Part shown: positions 15,753 to 24,354 of the stretch, in pieces
Layout of the letters: the number at the start of each line of letters is the position of its first letter
How positions within the stretch are numbered: position 1 is the stretch's first letter
Source of the DNA: Porticoccus sp041581635
Lineage (GTDB): Bacteria > Pseudomonadota > Gammaproteobacteria > Pseudomonadales > Porticoccaceae
Assembly (NCBI GenBank): GCA_041581635.1
Contig: JBFICW010000004.1
Span: 26,425 to 90,424 of the forward strand
DNA length: 64,000 nt
Reading direction: 5' to 3'
Made by a program: the position numbers and the translations under genes
The notes under the pieces: model-generated
What the model was told of the DNA's origin: nothing
The model's input: the letters and a program-made list of their open reading frames with translations, nothing else
Databases searched by the model: none

Positions 15753-18080
15753 ATGACAAGTTTAACAAGCCCTATGGGCGAACAGCTTGGCAAGCTGCTA
15801 AGAAATGGTTTGTCTCTAGATGATAACCGTAACGGTATCCTGGCTCGCTCAGCCGAGACAGGTCACTACAACGGTATTAAAAAGCTAGAATTTAAAGAAA
15901 GAGACCCAATCGGTTACGAGCGTATTTTCTCAAAAGTTCGTGCTGGCCTGGTTAACTCTCGTGAAGTTGCTAAGAAGATTGCAGCGTCTCCAATTGTTGA
16001 GCAGGAAGGTGAGTTGTGTTTCACCCTGTACAACGTAGCTGGTGACTGTATTGCTACTTCTACTGGTATTATCATTCACGTTGGTACCATGGGTGCTGCG
16101 ATCAAATATATGATCCAGAACAACTGGGAAATTAACCCTGGCATCAACGATGGTGACATGTTCACCAACAACGATTGCCAAACTGGTAACGTTCACCCTT
16201 GTGATATTGCAACTATCGTTCCTATCTTTTTTGAAGGACACTTGCAAGCATGGGTAGGTGGTGTAACTCACGTAATTGATACTGGTGCTGTAGGTCCTGG
16301 CTCCATGTCAAACGGTCAGATCCAGCGCTTCGGTGACGGTCTGCAGATTACCTGTCGTAAGACGGGTGTTAATGACACCCCTCTGCGCGATTGGTTGCAC
16401 GAAAGCCAACGTAACGTTCGTACTGTTAAATACTGGATTCTCGATGAGAAAACCCGTATTGCAGGTACTCACATGATTCGTGAAATGGTTCAAGAAACCA
16501 TCGCTGACGAAGGTGTTGATGCCTGGGAACAGTTCTCTTTGGAAGTTATTGAAGATGGCCGTCGTGGTCTCACTAGCCGTATTAAGGCTATGTGTATTCC
16601 AGGTAAGGTTAAGACCGTTGCATTCGTAGACGTGCCTTACACTCACCCAGACGTGAATGTACCTTCTCCGTTCGCAAAAATTGACACTATCATGCACGCA
16701 CCTTGTACTATCACTGTAAAAGCTGACGCTACTTGGCGTTTAGACTTTGAAGGTTGTAGTCGTTGGGGCTGGCACACGTATAACGCTAACCCCACAGCGT
16801 TTACCTCTGGTATTTGGGTAATGATGACTCAAAGCCTTGTGCCTACAGAGCGTATTAATGATGGTGCTCGTTACGCCACTCAATTCCGTCTGCCTAAAGG
16901 TACTTGGACTAACCCGGATGACCGTCGTACAGCTCACGCTGATGCATGGCACTTCCTGGTTTCTTCTTGGAGTTCTTTGTGGCGCGGTATTAGCCGTACT
17001 TACTTCGGTCGTGGTTACCTGGAAGAAGTTAACTCTGGTAACTCTAACCCTTGTAACTGGCTGCAAGGCGGTGGTATCAACCAAGACGGCGAAATTCACG
17101 CTGTCAACAGCTTCGAAACAGCTGCTTGTGGTACTGGTGCTTGTGCCATGAAAGATGGCTTGGACAACGCTGCTGCTATCTGGAACCCTGAAGGTGATAT
17201 GGGTGATATCGAGATCTGGGAACTGGCTGAGCCACTGTTGTACATGGGTCGTATGCAAAAAACCAACTCTGGCGGCTATGGTAAGTACCGCGGTGGTAAC
17301 GGTTTTGAGACCTTGCGTATGGTATGGGGTTCTCATGACTGGACTATGTTCTTCATGGGTAACGGCTACATGAACAGTGATTGGGGTCTGATGGGTGGTT
17401 ATCCTTCAGCAACTGGTTACCGTTTTGAAGCTCACAACACTGGCCTTCTTGACAGAATTAAAGAAGGCAAGTCACTGCCAATGGGTGAAGATTTAAACCC
17501 AGATGATCGTGAGTGGGAAAAACACCTTGGCCCAGACGCTGAAGTTAAGCGTGATAAGCAGTGTATTACTACTGAAACAATCTTCGAGAATGGCGATCTG
17601 TACCTGAACTACCTCCGTGGTGGTCCTGGCTTCGGTGATCCTCTGGATCGTACACACGATCGGATTCAAGAAGATCTCAACGAAAACAGCATCCTTCCTG
17701 AGTACGCTAAGAAAATCTACGGTGTCGTATACACTCAAGATAACGAAGGTGTTTATACTGTTGACACAGAGAAAACATCAGCGCGTCAAGCTGAAATCAA
17801 AGAAGAGCGTAAAGCACGCAGTGTTCCTGTTCGTGAGTGGATGGAAACTGAGCGTGCCAAGATCCTTGATCTCGACGCTTCTCCACAAGTAAAGCAAATG
17901 TTTGCATCCAGCTTCGGATTGTCTGAGCCATTCCTGAATGAGTTTAAAACATTCTGGGATCTGCCAGCCGATTGGAATCTGTTGGAATCAAGCCTGGGAA
18001 TCCCCATGTTTGGCTCTGATGTGACCATGGATATCAGTGAAATGCCGGACTGTAAGCCCGTCATTATGACTGAAGAATAA
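15753..18080 (+). CDS. acxB: Acetone carboxylase alpha subunit
   Basis: A 775-residue HyuB-type subunit, close to the 776 residues of the characterised enzyme. In the known structure this subunit holds the Mn ion through two His and one Asp; the matching residues are seen here as His148 and Asp151 (GNVHPCD) and His173 (GGVTHVID), with the same 3- and 25-residue spacing. Carboxylation of the acetone enolate takes place at this metal. AGAGGATAAAAA precedes the ATG. It follows acxA by 64 bases and shares its codon bias. A hairpin in the gap to acxC may set subunit ratios. Confidence 0.95.
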   Translation: MTSLTSPMGEQLGKLLRNGLSLDDNRNGILARSAETGHYNGIKKLEFKERDPIGYERIFSKVRAGLVNSREVAKKIAASPIVEQEGELCFTLYNVAGDCIATSTGIIIHVGTMGAAIKYMIQNNWEINPGINDGDMFTNNDCQTGNVHPCDIATIVPIFFEGHLQAWVGGVTHVIDTGAVGPGSMSNGQIQRFGDGLQITCRKTGVNDTPLRDWLHESQRNVRTVKYWILDEKTRIAGTHMIREMVQETIADEGVDAWEQFSLEVIEDGRRGLTSRIKAMCIPGKVKTVAFVDVPYTHPDVNVPSPFAKIDTIMHAPCTITVKADATWRLDFEGCSRWGWHTYNANPTAFTSGIWVMMTQSLVPTERINDGARYATQFRLPKGTWTNPDDRRTAHADAWHFLVSSWSSLWRGISRTYFGRGYLEEVNSGNSNPCNWLQGGGINQDGEIHAVNSFETAACGTGACAMKDGLDNAAAIWNPEGDMGDIEIWELAEPLLYMGRMQKTNSGGYGKYRGGNGFETLRMVWGSHDWTMFFMGNGYMNSDWGLMGGYPSATGYRFEAHNTGLLDRIKEGKSLPMGEDLNPDDREWEKHLGPDAEVKRDKQCITTETIFENGDLYLNYLRGGPGFGDPLDRTHDRIQEDLNENSILPEYAKKIYGVVYTQDNEGVYTVDTEKTSARQAEIKEERKARSVPVREWMETERAKILDLDASPQVKQMFASSFGLSEPFLNEFKTFWDLPADWNLLESSLGIPMFGSDVTMDISEMPDCKPVIMTEE

Positions 18081-18103
18081 GCGCTTACTTGGCCTTTGGT
18101 GGG

Positions 18104-18130
18104 GTGGTCATAGTTTAGTTGCTATGCCAC
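18104..18130 (+). other. Hairpin between acxB and acxC
   Basis: GTGG(T)CATAG and CTATGCCAC form a 9-bp stem with one bulged T and an 8-base loop in the 90-base gap between the two genes. There is no following T run, so termination is unlikely; it may be a processing or stability element in the acx message. Confidence 0.45.
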
Positions 18131-18170
18131 TCCTTCACTGACGAATTGAACGAATATAAGAGATTTAGAT

Positions 18171-18671
18171 ATGACTACATATACTAAGAAACAGGTTCAT
18201 GACCTGGTAGAAGGAAGCCTTGATTGGGATTCCGTCCATCAAATGCTGTCCATGCCTAAAGATGCGGACCGTTACAAGCTTTATATGGAAGTACTCCAGG
18301 ATGCAGCTACTTATGATGACAAAATCATTCTGGCTTTGGGTCCACGTTTGAATGTGGTTGAGTCAGCTACTGATGGCGAAATCATTGTTAAGTGTAACTG
18401 TGGTCACGATTTTGGTGACTACCGTAACAACTGGAAACTGGGCGCTAACATTTTTGTCCGTGATACCCCGGAAAAAATGGACGAAGTTTATCCTCGTCTG
18501 ATGTCTCCAGACACTACTTGGCAGGTTTACCGTGAGTATTCTTGTCCAAGCTGTGGTTCAATGCTTGACATTGAAGCTCCAACTCCTTGGTATCCAGTAA
18601 TGCACGATATCCAACCAGACTTGAAGACTTTCTTCGAGTGGTTGGAGATGCCTGCTCCTGCTAAGATCTAA
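18171..18671 (+). CDS. acxC: Acetone carboxylase gamma subunit
   Basis: A 166-residue small subunit (168 in Xanthobacter). It carries four cysteines placed like a zinc ribbon: CNCGHDFGDYRNNWKLGAN in the middle and YSCPSCGSMLDIEAPTPW near the end. In the known alpha2-beta2-gamma2 enzyme the gamma subunit binds zinc and is required for activity; its exact role is less clear than that of the others. Third gene of the operon, same codon bias as acxAB. A strong hairpin follows 20 bases after the stop. Confidence 0.95.
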   Translation: MTTYTKKQVHDLVEGSLDWDSVHQMLSMPKDADRYKLYMEVLQDAATYDDKIILALGPRLNVVESATDGEIIVKCNCGHDFGDYRNNWKLGANIFVRDTPEKMDEVYPRLMSPDTTWQVYREYSCPSCGSMLDIEAPTPWYPVMHDIQPDLKTFFEWLEMPAPAKI

Positions 18672-18691
18672 GAAGTTGTAAAGTAGTACTG

Positions 18692-18714
18692 GGTCCCGGC
18701 CTTTGGCCGGGACC
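18692..18714 (+). terminator. Strong hairpin after acxC
   Basis: GGTCCCGGCC-TTT-GGCCGGGACC is a perfect 10-bp GC-rich stem with a 3-base loop, followed by TATCTATTTTA rather than a clean T run. It probably ends most acxABC transcripts or protects their 3' end; some read-through to the secB-like gene is possible. Confidence 0.7.
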
Positions 18715-18950
18715 TATCTATTTTAGGCTTGTCAAAATTTCTAAACTGGACTCGGTTTATCACCTTTCTTATTTATTTTCTTAACGTTTGTTAGTAAATA
18801 TTTAACGCTCACAAGGGCCGGTCTAGCATGTTTCTAGCCACGATTCTGGTTAGAAATATTTATCTCGCTACCCATTGAAATATTGCCAGTCATCCCAACA
18901 TTATTGGTTAGATTGGTTAACCGTACTTTACGAGTGTTGAGGAGAATATA

Positions 18951-19385
18951 ATGTCTAAAGAGAACAATGAGCCGCATTTTTCAATGCAGAAAATCTATAT
19001 AAAGAAAAGTATTTTTGAATCACCTAATTCAACAAGTGTGTTTGGTACAGACTGGAAGCCAGTAACCACATTGGATCTTAATATCACACATAACACGATT
19101 GATGACAATCGATATGAGGTTACTGTCTCGGTTGAGGTAACAGCAAAGAATGAAGAGATTGCTGCATTTAACCTGATCGTAGATCAAGCTGCGATGTTTA
19201 TTATTTCAGGATTCCCAGAAGATCGTTTAGATGAAGCATTGAATTCAGCATGCCCATCAATCATGTTCCCATACCTTCGCGAAACAGTGGACCATACGTT
19301 GCTTAAAGCAGGTTACCCACCACTGATGCTTGCACCAATCAATTTTGATGCAATGTACAAGGAAAAGAAAGGAAGAGCCCACTAA
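18951..19385 (+). CDS. SecB-like chaperone in the acetone carboxylase locus
   Basis: A 144-residue protein with the SecB pattern along its whole length: FSMQKIYIKKSIFESPN at the start, DWKPVTTLDLNI, RYEVTVSVEVTA, then CPSIMFPYLRETV and PPLMLAPINFDAMY. SecB is a cytoplasmic tetramer that holds proteins unfolded, usually for SecA. This copy lacks the acidic C-terminal tail of housekeeping SecB and ends in KKGRAH, so contact with SecA may be lost. It lies 280 bases after acxC and no export gene is near. A dedicated chaperone for the abundant acetone carboxylase is an inference. Good site GAGGAG lies 7 bases before the ATG. Confidence 0.8.
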   Translation: MSKENNEPHFSMQKIYIKKSIFESPNSTSVFGTDWKPVTTLDLNITHNTIDDNRYEVTVSVEVTAKNEEIAAFNLIVDQAAMFIISGFPEDRLDEALNSACPSIMFPYLRETVDHTLLKAGYPPLMLAPINFDAMYKEKKGRAH

Positions 19386-19650
19386 CAGGGACTCATAGAA
19401 TCTAAAAATGGTGTCGAGCGGTTTAGTCTCGGCATCATTAATTAGGCCTCCTGTTAATATTTATTATCAATCCATCCCCATCTATCACGCATGTCTTAAA
19501 AGACAATATTTAGCTCGATTATCTATGCCTATCGGTTTTACCTTGTCGCTTAGTCCCATACATATTGGCTTTAGTCTTTATGTCTAAATCTCGCTATTAT
19601 CCTATACATTAAGTAATCGATTCGATTCAGAAACCACAGGGTATTTGTTT

Positions 19651-21207
19651 ATGCCTCGCGTTAAGGGTGCTGTTGCTGCTGGGCACCCAATGACTGCTGC
19701 AGCCGCTGAGGAAATTTTGCGTGAAGGTGGAAACGCCTTTGATGCAATTGTCGCAGCACACTTCTGTGCTTGTGTCGCGGAGCCTGTTTTGGCATCGCTT
19801 GCAGGTGGCGGCTATATGCTCGCAAGGCCAGCAGGTTCAGAAGCACGGCTATATGATTTTTTTGCACAAACACCGCGCTCAAAAAAGAATATAACCCCAG
19901 ATTTTTTCCCCATATCAGCGAATTTCGGAACGGTGTCTCAAGAGTTTCACATAGGCTTGGGCTCTGTTGCCGTGCCCGGTTCGGTAAGGGGTATGTTTGA
20001 GATTCATCGTGACCTATGTTCATTGCCTGTCAGTCGATTAATCGAGCCTGCAATTAAAGCTGCACAGGATGGTGTTAGGTTCAGCCACCTACAGGCTAAA
20101 ATATTTAAAATAGTCAGTCCCATTTATTCATCGACCCCGGAGGCAAGAGAAACTTATGCCAGTTCCAGAGATGCTGGTCAGCTAGTCAAAGAAAACGACC
20201 TGCTAAAACAACCCAATCTTGCAGCGACACTGGAGGGGCTAGCGCGAGAGGGAGAAAAATTATTTTATGAGGGCGAAATCGCACATAAAATTCAACAGCT
20301 TTGTCTCGATGGCGGCTACTTAACAGCGGCAGACCTAAAAAACTATCAGGTGATACGAAGAAAGCCCCTACAGCTACAGTATCGCGATGCCATGTTATTC
20401 ACTAACCCACCTCCGTCATCTGGGGGTATTTTAATCGCATTGGCACTGAAACTATTGGAGCAGAAGCAGTTGTCCGATATGGAAGTTGGCGGCCACTATC
20501 ATCTGGATTTACTGGTAAAGGTCATGGCTGAAACAAATCAGGCCCGCCTTGATATGCTTTGTTCCGATGGTGATGGTTTAGCGGAGCACCTATTGGATGC
20601 CAAGTATTTAACCCACTATAAACAACAAGTAGCAAGGCGCGCCCGCTGTTTAAGAGGTACCACCCATCTCAGCGTGATGGATAGCCAGGGTAATGCCGCG
20701 GCTATGACCGTAAGTAACGGCGAGGGTTGCGGATACATGGTGCCAAATACGGGGGTAATGTTGAACAATATGCTGGGTGAGGAGGATATAAATCCAGCGG
20801 GTTTCCATAGTTGGTCAGAAAATGAACGAATGACGTCAATGATGTCTCCTACACTGTTGGAACTTAAAAAAGAGGGTACCGATAAGGCCTCGGTTGCACT
20901 GGGTTCCGGTGGCTCGAATCGAATACGTACGGCCATTCTTCAGGTCATTAGTAATCTGGTTGATTTCGGTATGTCTCCAGAACAGGCCGTGTTTGCGTCG
21001 CGTCTTCACTATGAGAATGAAATATTAAACATAGAGCCGGGGTTCAGGATGAGCCAGTTGGATTTATTAGGTGGTGATTACCCGAAGCAACAACGTTGGC
21101 ACGAGAAGAATTTATTTTTTGGCGGCGTTCACACAGTTGAGTATGATGGCCGGGATTTTCATGGGGTAGGAGATCCACGTAGAGATGGTGTTGGTATCAT
21201 TGTTTGA
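19651..21207 (+). CDS. Gamma-glutamyltransferase family protein, apparently cytoplasmic
   Basis: An Ntn-hydrolase precursor of 518 residues. Family marks are GHPMTAAAAEEILREGGNAF at the start, the nucleophile region GTTHLSVMDSQGNAAAMT (Thr starts the small subunit after self-cleavage) and the Ser/Gly-rich GVMLNNMLGEED and GSGGSNRI. The protein lacks a signal peptide, unlike the periplasmic glutathione-cleaving enzymes, so it may be one of the cytoplasmic acylase-like members. ATG at 19651 preferred to a TTG two codons earlier; CAGGG lies about 10 bases upstream. It shares direction with acxABC and the secB-like gene, but a role in acetone metabolism is not shown. Codon use is ordinary. Confidence 0.85.
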   Translation: MPRVKGAVAAGHPMTAAAAEEILREGGNAFDAIVAAHFCACVAEPVLASLAGGGYMLARPAGSEARLYDFFAQTPRSKKNITPDFFPISANFGTVSQEFHIGLGSVAVPGSVRGMFEIHRDLCSLPVSRLIEPAIKAAQDGVRFSHLQAKIFKIVSPIYSSTPEARETYASSRDAGQLVKENDLLKQPNLAATLEGLAREGEKLFYEGEIAHKIQQLCLDGGYLTAADLKNYQVIRRKPLQLQYRDAMLFTNPPPSSGGILIALALKLLEQKQLSDMEVGGHYHLDLLVKVMAETNQARLDMLCSDGDGLAEHLLDAKYLTHYKQQVARRARCLRGTTHLSVMDSQGNAAAMTVSNGEGCGYMVPNTGVMLNNMLGEEDINPAGFHSWSENERMTSMMSPTLLELKKEGTDKASVALGSGGSNRIRTAILQVISNLVDFGMSPEQAVFASRLHYENEILNIEPGFRMSQLDLLGGDYPKQQRWHEKNLFFGGVHTVEYDGRDFHGVGDPRRDGVGIIV

Positions 21208-21241
21208 TCGGTTCGTAATGGATTGAAAATAGTTAGGAATA

Positions 21242-21268
21242 AACCTTGTCGAATACAACGACAGGGTT
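21242..21268. terminator. Hairpin between convergent genes
   Basis: AACCTTGTCG and CGACAGGGTT form a 10-bp stem with one G-T pair and a 7-base loop, at the stop of rsmE and 35 bases after the transferase stop. Probably a shared terminator, though T runs are short on both sides. Confidence 0.45.
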
Positions 21269-22001
21269 ACTGGTAATCACCCCAAAGCGATTGCAAAATA
21301 CTGATGGCAACGATAGGTGCTGTTTCTGTACGTAATACCCTGGGGCCAAGTGTTAACGCAGTGAAGCCCGATTTTTCTGCCAATAATATTTCCTGAGAAC
21401 TCAGTCCACCCTCCGGACCAATTAGCATGGCTGTACTGGAGGCTTGCTGGGAGCCAAGTTCACGGATTGTCTGTTGGCTGCGATGATGTAGCACAAATTT
21501 CTTTTCAGCCTCGGTGATTGTAAGCCATTCATTGAGCAGTGACGGCGAGTGAAGTGTCGGGAGTTGAGTTCTGTAGCATTGTTCGCAGGCACTGATGCAG
21601 ACTTGGTTCCAATGCCGCATTTTCTTTTCCGATCGATCTCCCTTGAGCTTCACTTCGGTTCGTTCTGTATAGAGTGGTGTGATTTCTGTGACGCCCGCTT
21701 CGGTTGCTTTTTGAATGACCCAATCCATTCTGTCTCCACGGGAGAGTCCTATACCTAAGTGGATTTTAAGGGGGGATTCACGGTCGACATCAGTAAAGCC
21801 AGAGATATCAGCGGTAACTTGTTTGCTATTGCATTGCTTTAATGTGGCAAGATATTCACCACCTGACCCATTGAATAGAGTGACAGGCTCACCTGGTTTA
21901 AGCCGCAACACAGTGGCCAAATGCCGGGATGATATTGCATCCAGCGTTATCTCCTCGCCAGTGGCCAACGGTTGATTGGTATAAACCCGAATTTCACGCA
22001 T
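21267..22001 (-). CDS. rsmE: 16S rRNA m3U1498 methyltransferase RsmE
   Basis: A 244-residue SPOUT-class methyltransferase that methylates N3 of U1498 in 16S rRNA. It has the PUA-like N-terminal part (SSRHLATVLRLKPGEPVTLFNGSGGEY) and the C-terminal knot with IGPEGGLSSQEILLAEKSGF and LGPRVLRTETA, which bind SAM. It follows metF by 9 bases at the end of the sahR-metK-ahcY-metF run, so it is probably co-transcribed with enzymes that recycle its by-product SAH. Confidence 0.93.
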   Translation of the reverse strand: MREIRVYTNQPLATGEEITLDAISSRHLATVLRLKPGEPVTLFNGSGGEYLATLKQCNSKQVTADISGFTDVDRESPLKIHLGIGLSRGDRMDWVIQKATEAGVTEITPLYTERTEVKLKGDRSEKKMRHWNQVCISACEQCYRTQLPTLHSPSLLNEWLTITEAEKKFVLHHRSQQTIRELGSQQASSTAMLIGPEGGLSSQEILLAEKSGFTALTLGPRVLRTETAPIVAISILQSLWGDYQ

Positions 22002-22010
22002 AAGCTTTCT

Positions 22011-22853
22011 CTAAGACGCTTCAGTAAAGCCCAGATTCCGGCACAGTGCTGCGTTAGCCTCTACCTGGTTCATCGTGTAGAAATGTAAACCGGGCGCGCC
22101 ATTGGCCAATAGTTTCTCACAGAGATTCGTCACGACTTCCAAGCCAAACGACTTAATACTGTCCATATCGTTGCCGTATTGCTGAAGACGCTGGCGAATC
22201 CAGCGAGGAATATCTGCGCCACAGCTATCGGAAAAGCGAACCAGATTTTGGTAGTTGGTGATGGGCATAATACCGGGAATAATCGGCTGGTCGATGCCGG
22301 CTTTCAGGCATTGATCAACAAAATAAAAGTAGCTGTCGGTATTATAAAAATACTGGGTGATAGCTCGGCTGGCACCGGCTTCAAACTTTTTGCCCAGCCA
22401 GTAGATATCTTTCTCATAGCTCTCTGCCTCCGGGTGGATTTCCGGGTAGGCGGCAACTAATAGCTCAAAGGTGTCGCCGAAATGCTCACGGATAAAAGCC
22501 ACCAGTTGATTGGCATACACCAGTTGTGCCGCATCACCCATGCCAGAAGGCAGGTCGCCCCGCAGGGTAACAATGCGGTTTATGCCGGCATCTTTATAGC
22601 TTTGCAGTAGTTCCAAAACAGATTCTTTGCCATCCCCACCAATCGATAGGTGCGGAGAGGCACTGGAGCCAGCGGCTTGAATCTCAAGCACAATATCGCG
22701 GGTAAATTCACGGGTAGAGCCGCCAGCGCCATAAGTCACCGAAAAAAACTCGGGGTTGAATTTAGCCAGCTGGCTGTGTGTATTGCGAAGTTTTTCTCGA
22801 CCTTCCGGTGTCTTTGGCGGGAAAAATTCAAAGCTTAAATGATGATTTGTCAT
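22011..22853 (-). CDS. metF: Methylenetetrahydrofolate reductase MetF
   Basis: A 280-residue FAD enzyme reducing 5,10-methylene-THF to 5-methyl-THF, the methyl donor for methionine synthesis. The start LSFEFFPPKTPEGREKL with the catalytic Glu, VTYGAGGS, and LRGDLPSG are family marks. Length is about that of the E. coli enzyme (296). It lies 83 bases after ahcY; the gap holds a hairpin. Confidence 0.95.
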   Translation of the reverse strand: MTNHHLSFEFFPPKTPEGREKLRNTHSQLAKFNPEFFSVTYGAGGSTREFTRDIVLEIQAAGSSASPHLSIGGDGKESVLELLQSYKDAGINRIVTLRGDLPSGMGDAAQLVYANQLVAFIREHFGDTFELLVAAYPEIHPEAESYEKDIYWLGKKFEAGASRAITQYFYNTDSYFYFVDQCLKAGIDQPIIPGIMPITNYQNLVRFSDSCGADIPRWIRQRLQQYGNDMDSIKSFGLEVVTNLCEKLLANGAPGLHFYTMNQVEANAALCRNLGFTEAS

Positions 22854-22899
22854 AGTCTATTCGTTCTTTTTTACCATTAGTGCCTGAAAAAGGTGTTGG

Positions 22900-22918
22900 A
22901 GCCTCCGCTCTGGAGGCT
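22900..22918. other. Hairpin between ahcY and metF
   Basis: AGCCTCC-5 bases-GGAGGCT is a perfect 7-bp stem. On the minus strand it is followed, after 8 bases, by TTTTT. It may be a weak terminator or attenuator that lowers metF and rsmE relative to ahcY. It does not resemble a SAH or SAM riboswitch that I can recognise. Confidence 0.4.
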
Positions 22919-22936
22919 TCCGGCTTGGTAATCATT

Positions 22937-24301
22937 TTAATATCGGTAGCTGTCGCCCTTGAATGGCCCTTCTACAGGCACATTAATGTATTCGGCTTGT
23001 TCCGGTTTGAGTCGGGTAATGACACCACTAAAACCATTGACCATATGTGCTGCGACTTCTTCATCCAGCTTCTTGGGTAATACTTCCACACGTAATAATT
23101 CTGTTTTGGTCGCATCATCCTGATCGGCGTATTTTTGTTGGAAAAGGTGGATTTGTGCCAAGACCTGATTAGCAAATGAACCATCCATGACGCGACTCGG
23201 GTGTCCGGTGGCATTACCTAAATTGACCAACCTGCCTTCGGAAAGTAATAGCAGGTGATCGTTAGTTTCTTTGTTGCGGAATACCTTATGTACTTGTGGC
23301 TTGATCTCTTCCCACTGCCAGGTTTTTCGCATATAGGCCGTGTCAATTTCATTATCAAAATGGCCGATATTGCTTACCACACAACCAGATTTTAACGCTG
23401 CGAGAATATCTGAATCACAAACGTTGTAGTTGCCCGTACAGGTAACAACTAAGTCGGTGGTTGCAAGCAATTGAGTATTAACACCTTTTGATGGGTCGCC
23501 ATCTTGATAGGTAGAGACCACTTCAAAGCCATCCATACAGGCTTGCATGGCGCAGATGGGATCAACTTCTGTCACTTTGACAATCATGCCTTCCTGGCTC
23601 AGAGATTGAGCGGATCCTTTGCCTACGTCACCATAGCCGATCACTAATGCTTTTTTACCGGCCAATAGGTGGTCGGTGGCACGTTTAATCGCATCGTTCA
23701 GGCTGTGGCGGCAACCGTATTTATTGTCGTTCTTTGATTTGGTGACCGAGTCGTTGACGTTGATGGCAGGTACTTTTAATTCGCCGTTGTGCAACATTTC
23801 GTAAAGGCGGTGAACACCGGTCGTTGTTTCTTCAGTAATACCGTGAACATTTTTCAGAACCTGAGGGTATTTTTGGTGAAGTAGTGCGGTTAAATCACCC
23901 CCATCATCCAGCACCATATTGGCATCCCATGGCAGGCCATCTTTTAATACCTGTTGTTCCAGACACCAATCGTATTCTTCTTCCGTTTCTCCTTTCCAGG
24001 CAAAGACGGGGGTGCCATTGGCAGCGATGGCCGCTGCAGCGTGGTCTTGGGTAGAGAAAATGTTACAAGAGGTCCAGCGAACTTCAGCGCCTAGCGCCTC
24101 GAGTGTTTCGATCAATACCGCCGTTTGAATGGTCATATGGATACAACCAAGAATTTTGGTTCCTGCCAGCGGTTGTTCTGCCCTGTAGCTTTCACGTAGG
24201 GCCATCAATGCGGGCATTTCTGTTTCAGCGATGGAAATTTCTTTGCGACCCCATTCGGCGAGGCTGATGTCTGCAACTTTATAATCGTTAGTCGTGGTCA
24301 T
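22937..24301 (-). CDS. ahcY: Adenosylhomocysteinase
   Basis: A 454-residue NAD-dependent enzyme splitting S-adenosylhomocysteine into adenosine and homocysteine. Seen are the substrate-domain GCIHMTIQTAVLIETLEALGA, the NAD-binding loop KKALVIGYGDVGKGSAQSL, and the C-terminal dimer tail ending GDSYRY, which reaches into the partner's cofactor site. The length, including an insertion absent from the shorter archaeal form, is typical of proteobacteria. Between metK (53 bases upstream) and metF in the methyl-cycle cluster; predicted SahR regulon member. Confidence 0.96.
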   Translation of the reverse strand: MTTTNDYKVADISLAEWGRKEISIAETEMPALMALRESYRAEQPLAGTKILGCIHMTIQTAVLIETLEALGAEVRWTSCNIFSTQDHAAAAIAANGTPVFAWKGETEEEYDWCLEQQVLKDGLPWDANMVLDDGGDLTALLHQKYPQVLKNVHGITEETTTGVHRLYEMLHNGELKVPAINVNDSVTKSKNDNKYGCRHSLNDAIKRATDHLLAGKKALVIGYGDVGKGSAQSLSQEGMIVKVTEVDPICAMQACMDGFEVVSTYQDGDPSKGVNTQLLATTDLVVTCTGNYNVCDSDILAALKSGCVVSNIGHFDNEIDTAYMRKTWQWEEIKPQVHKVFRNKETNDHLLLLSEGRLVNLGNATGHPSRVMDGSFANQVLAQIHLFQQKYADQDDATKTELLRVEVLPKKLDEEVAAHMVNGFSGVITRLKPEQAEYINVPVEGPFKGDSYRY

Positions 24302-24354
24302 TTGTATTCCTTAAAATCAATAAGCTGGTGTTATTGGTGCTTCAAAATGGCTTC

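Noticed and set aside
24302..24354. SAH or SAM riboswitch before ahcY
   Set aside because: The 53-base gap shows no matching stems, and control by a SahR-type protein is the better explanation.
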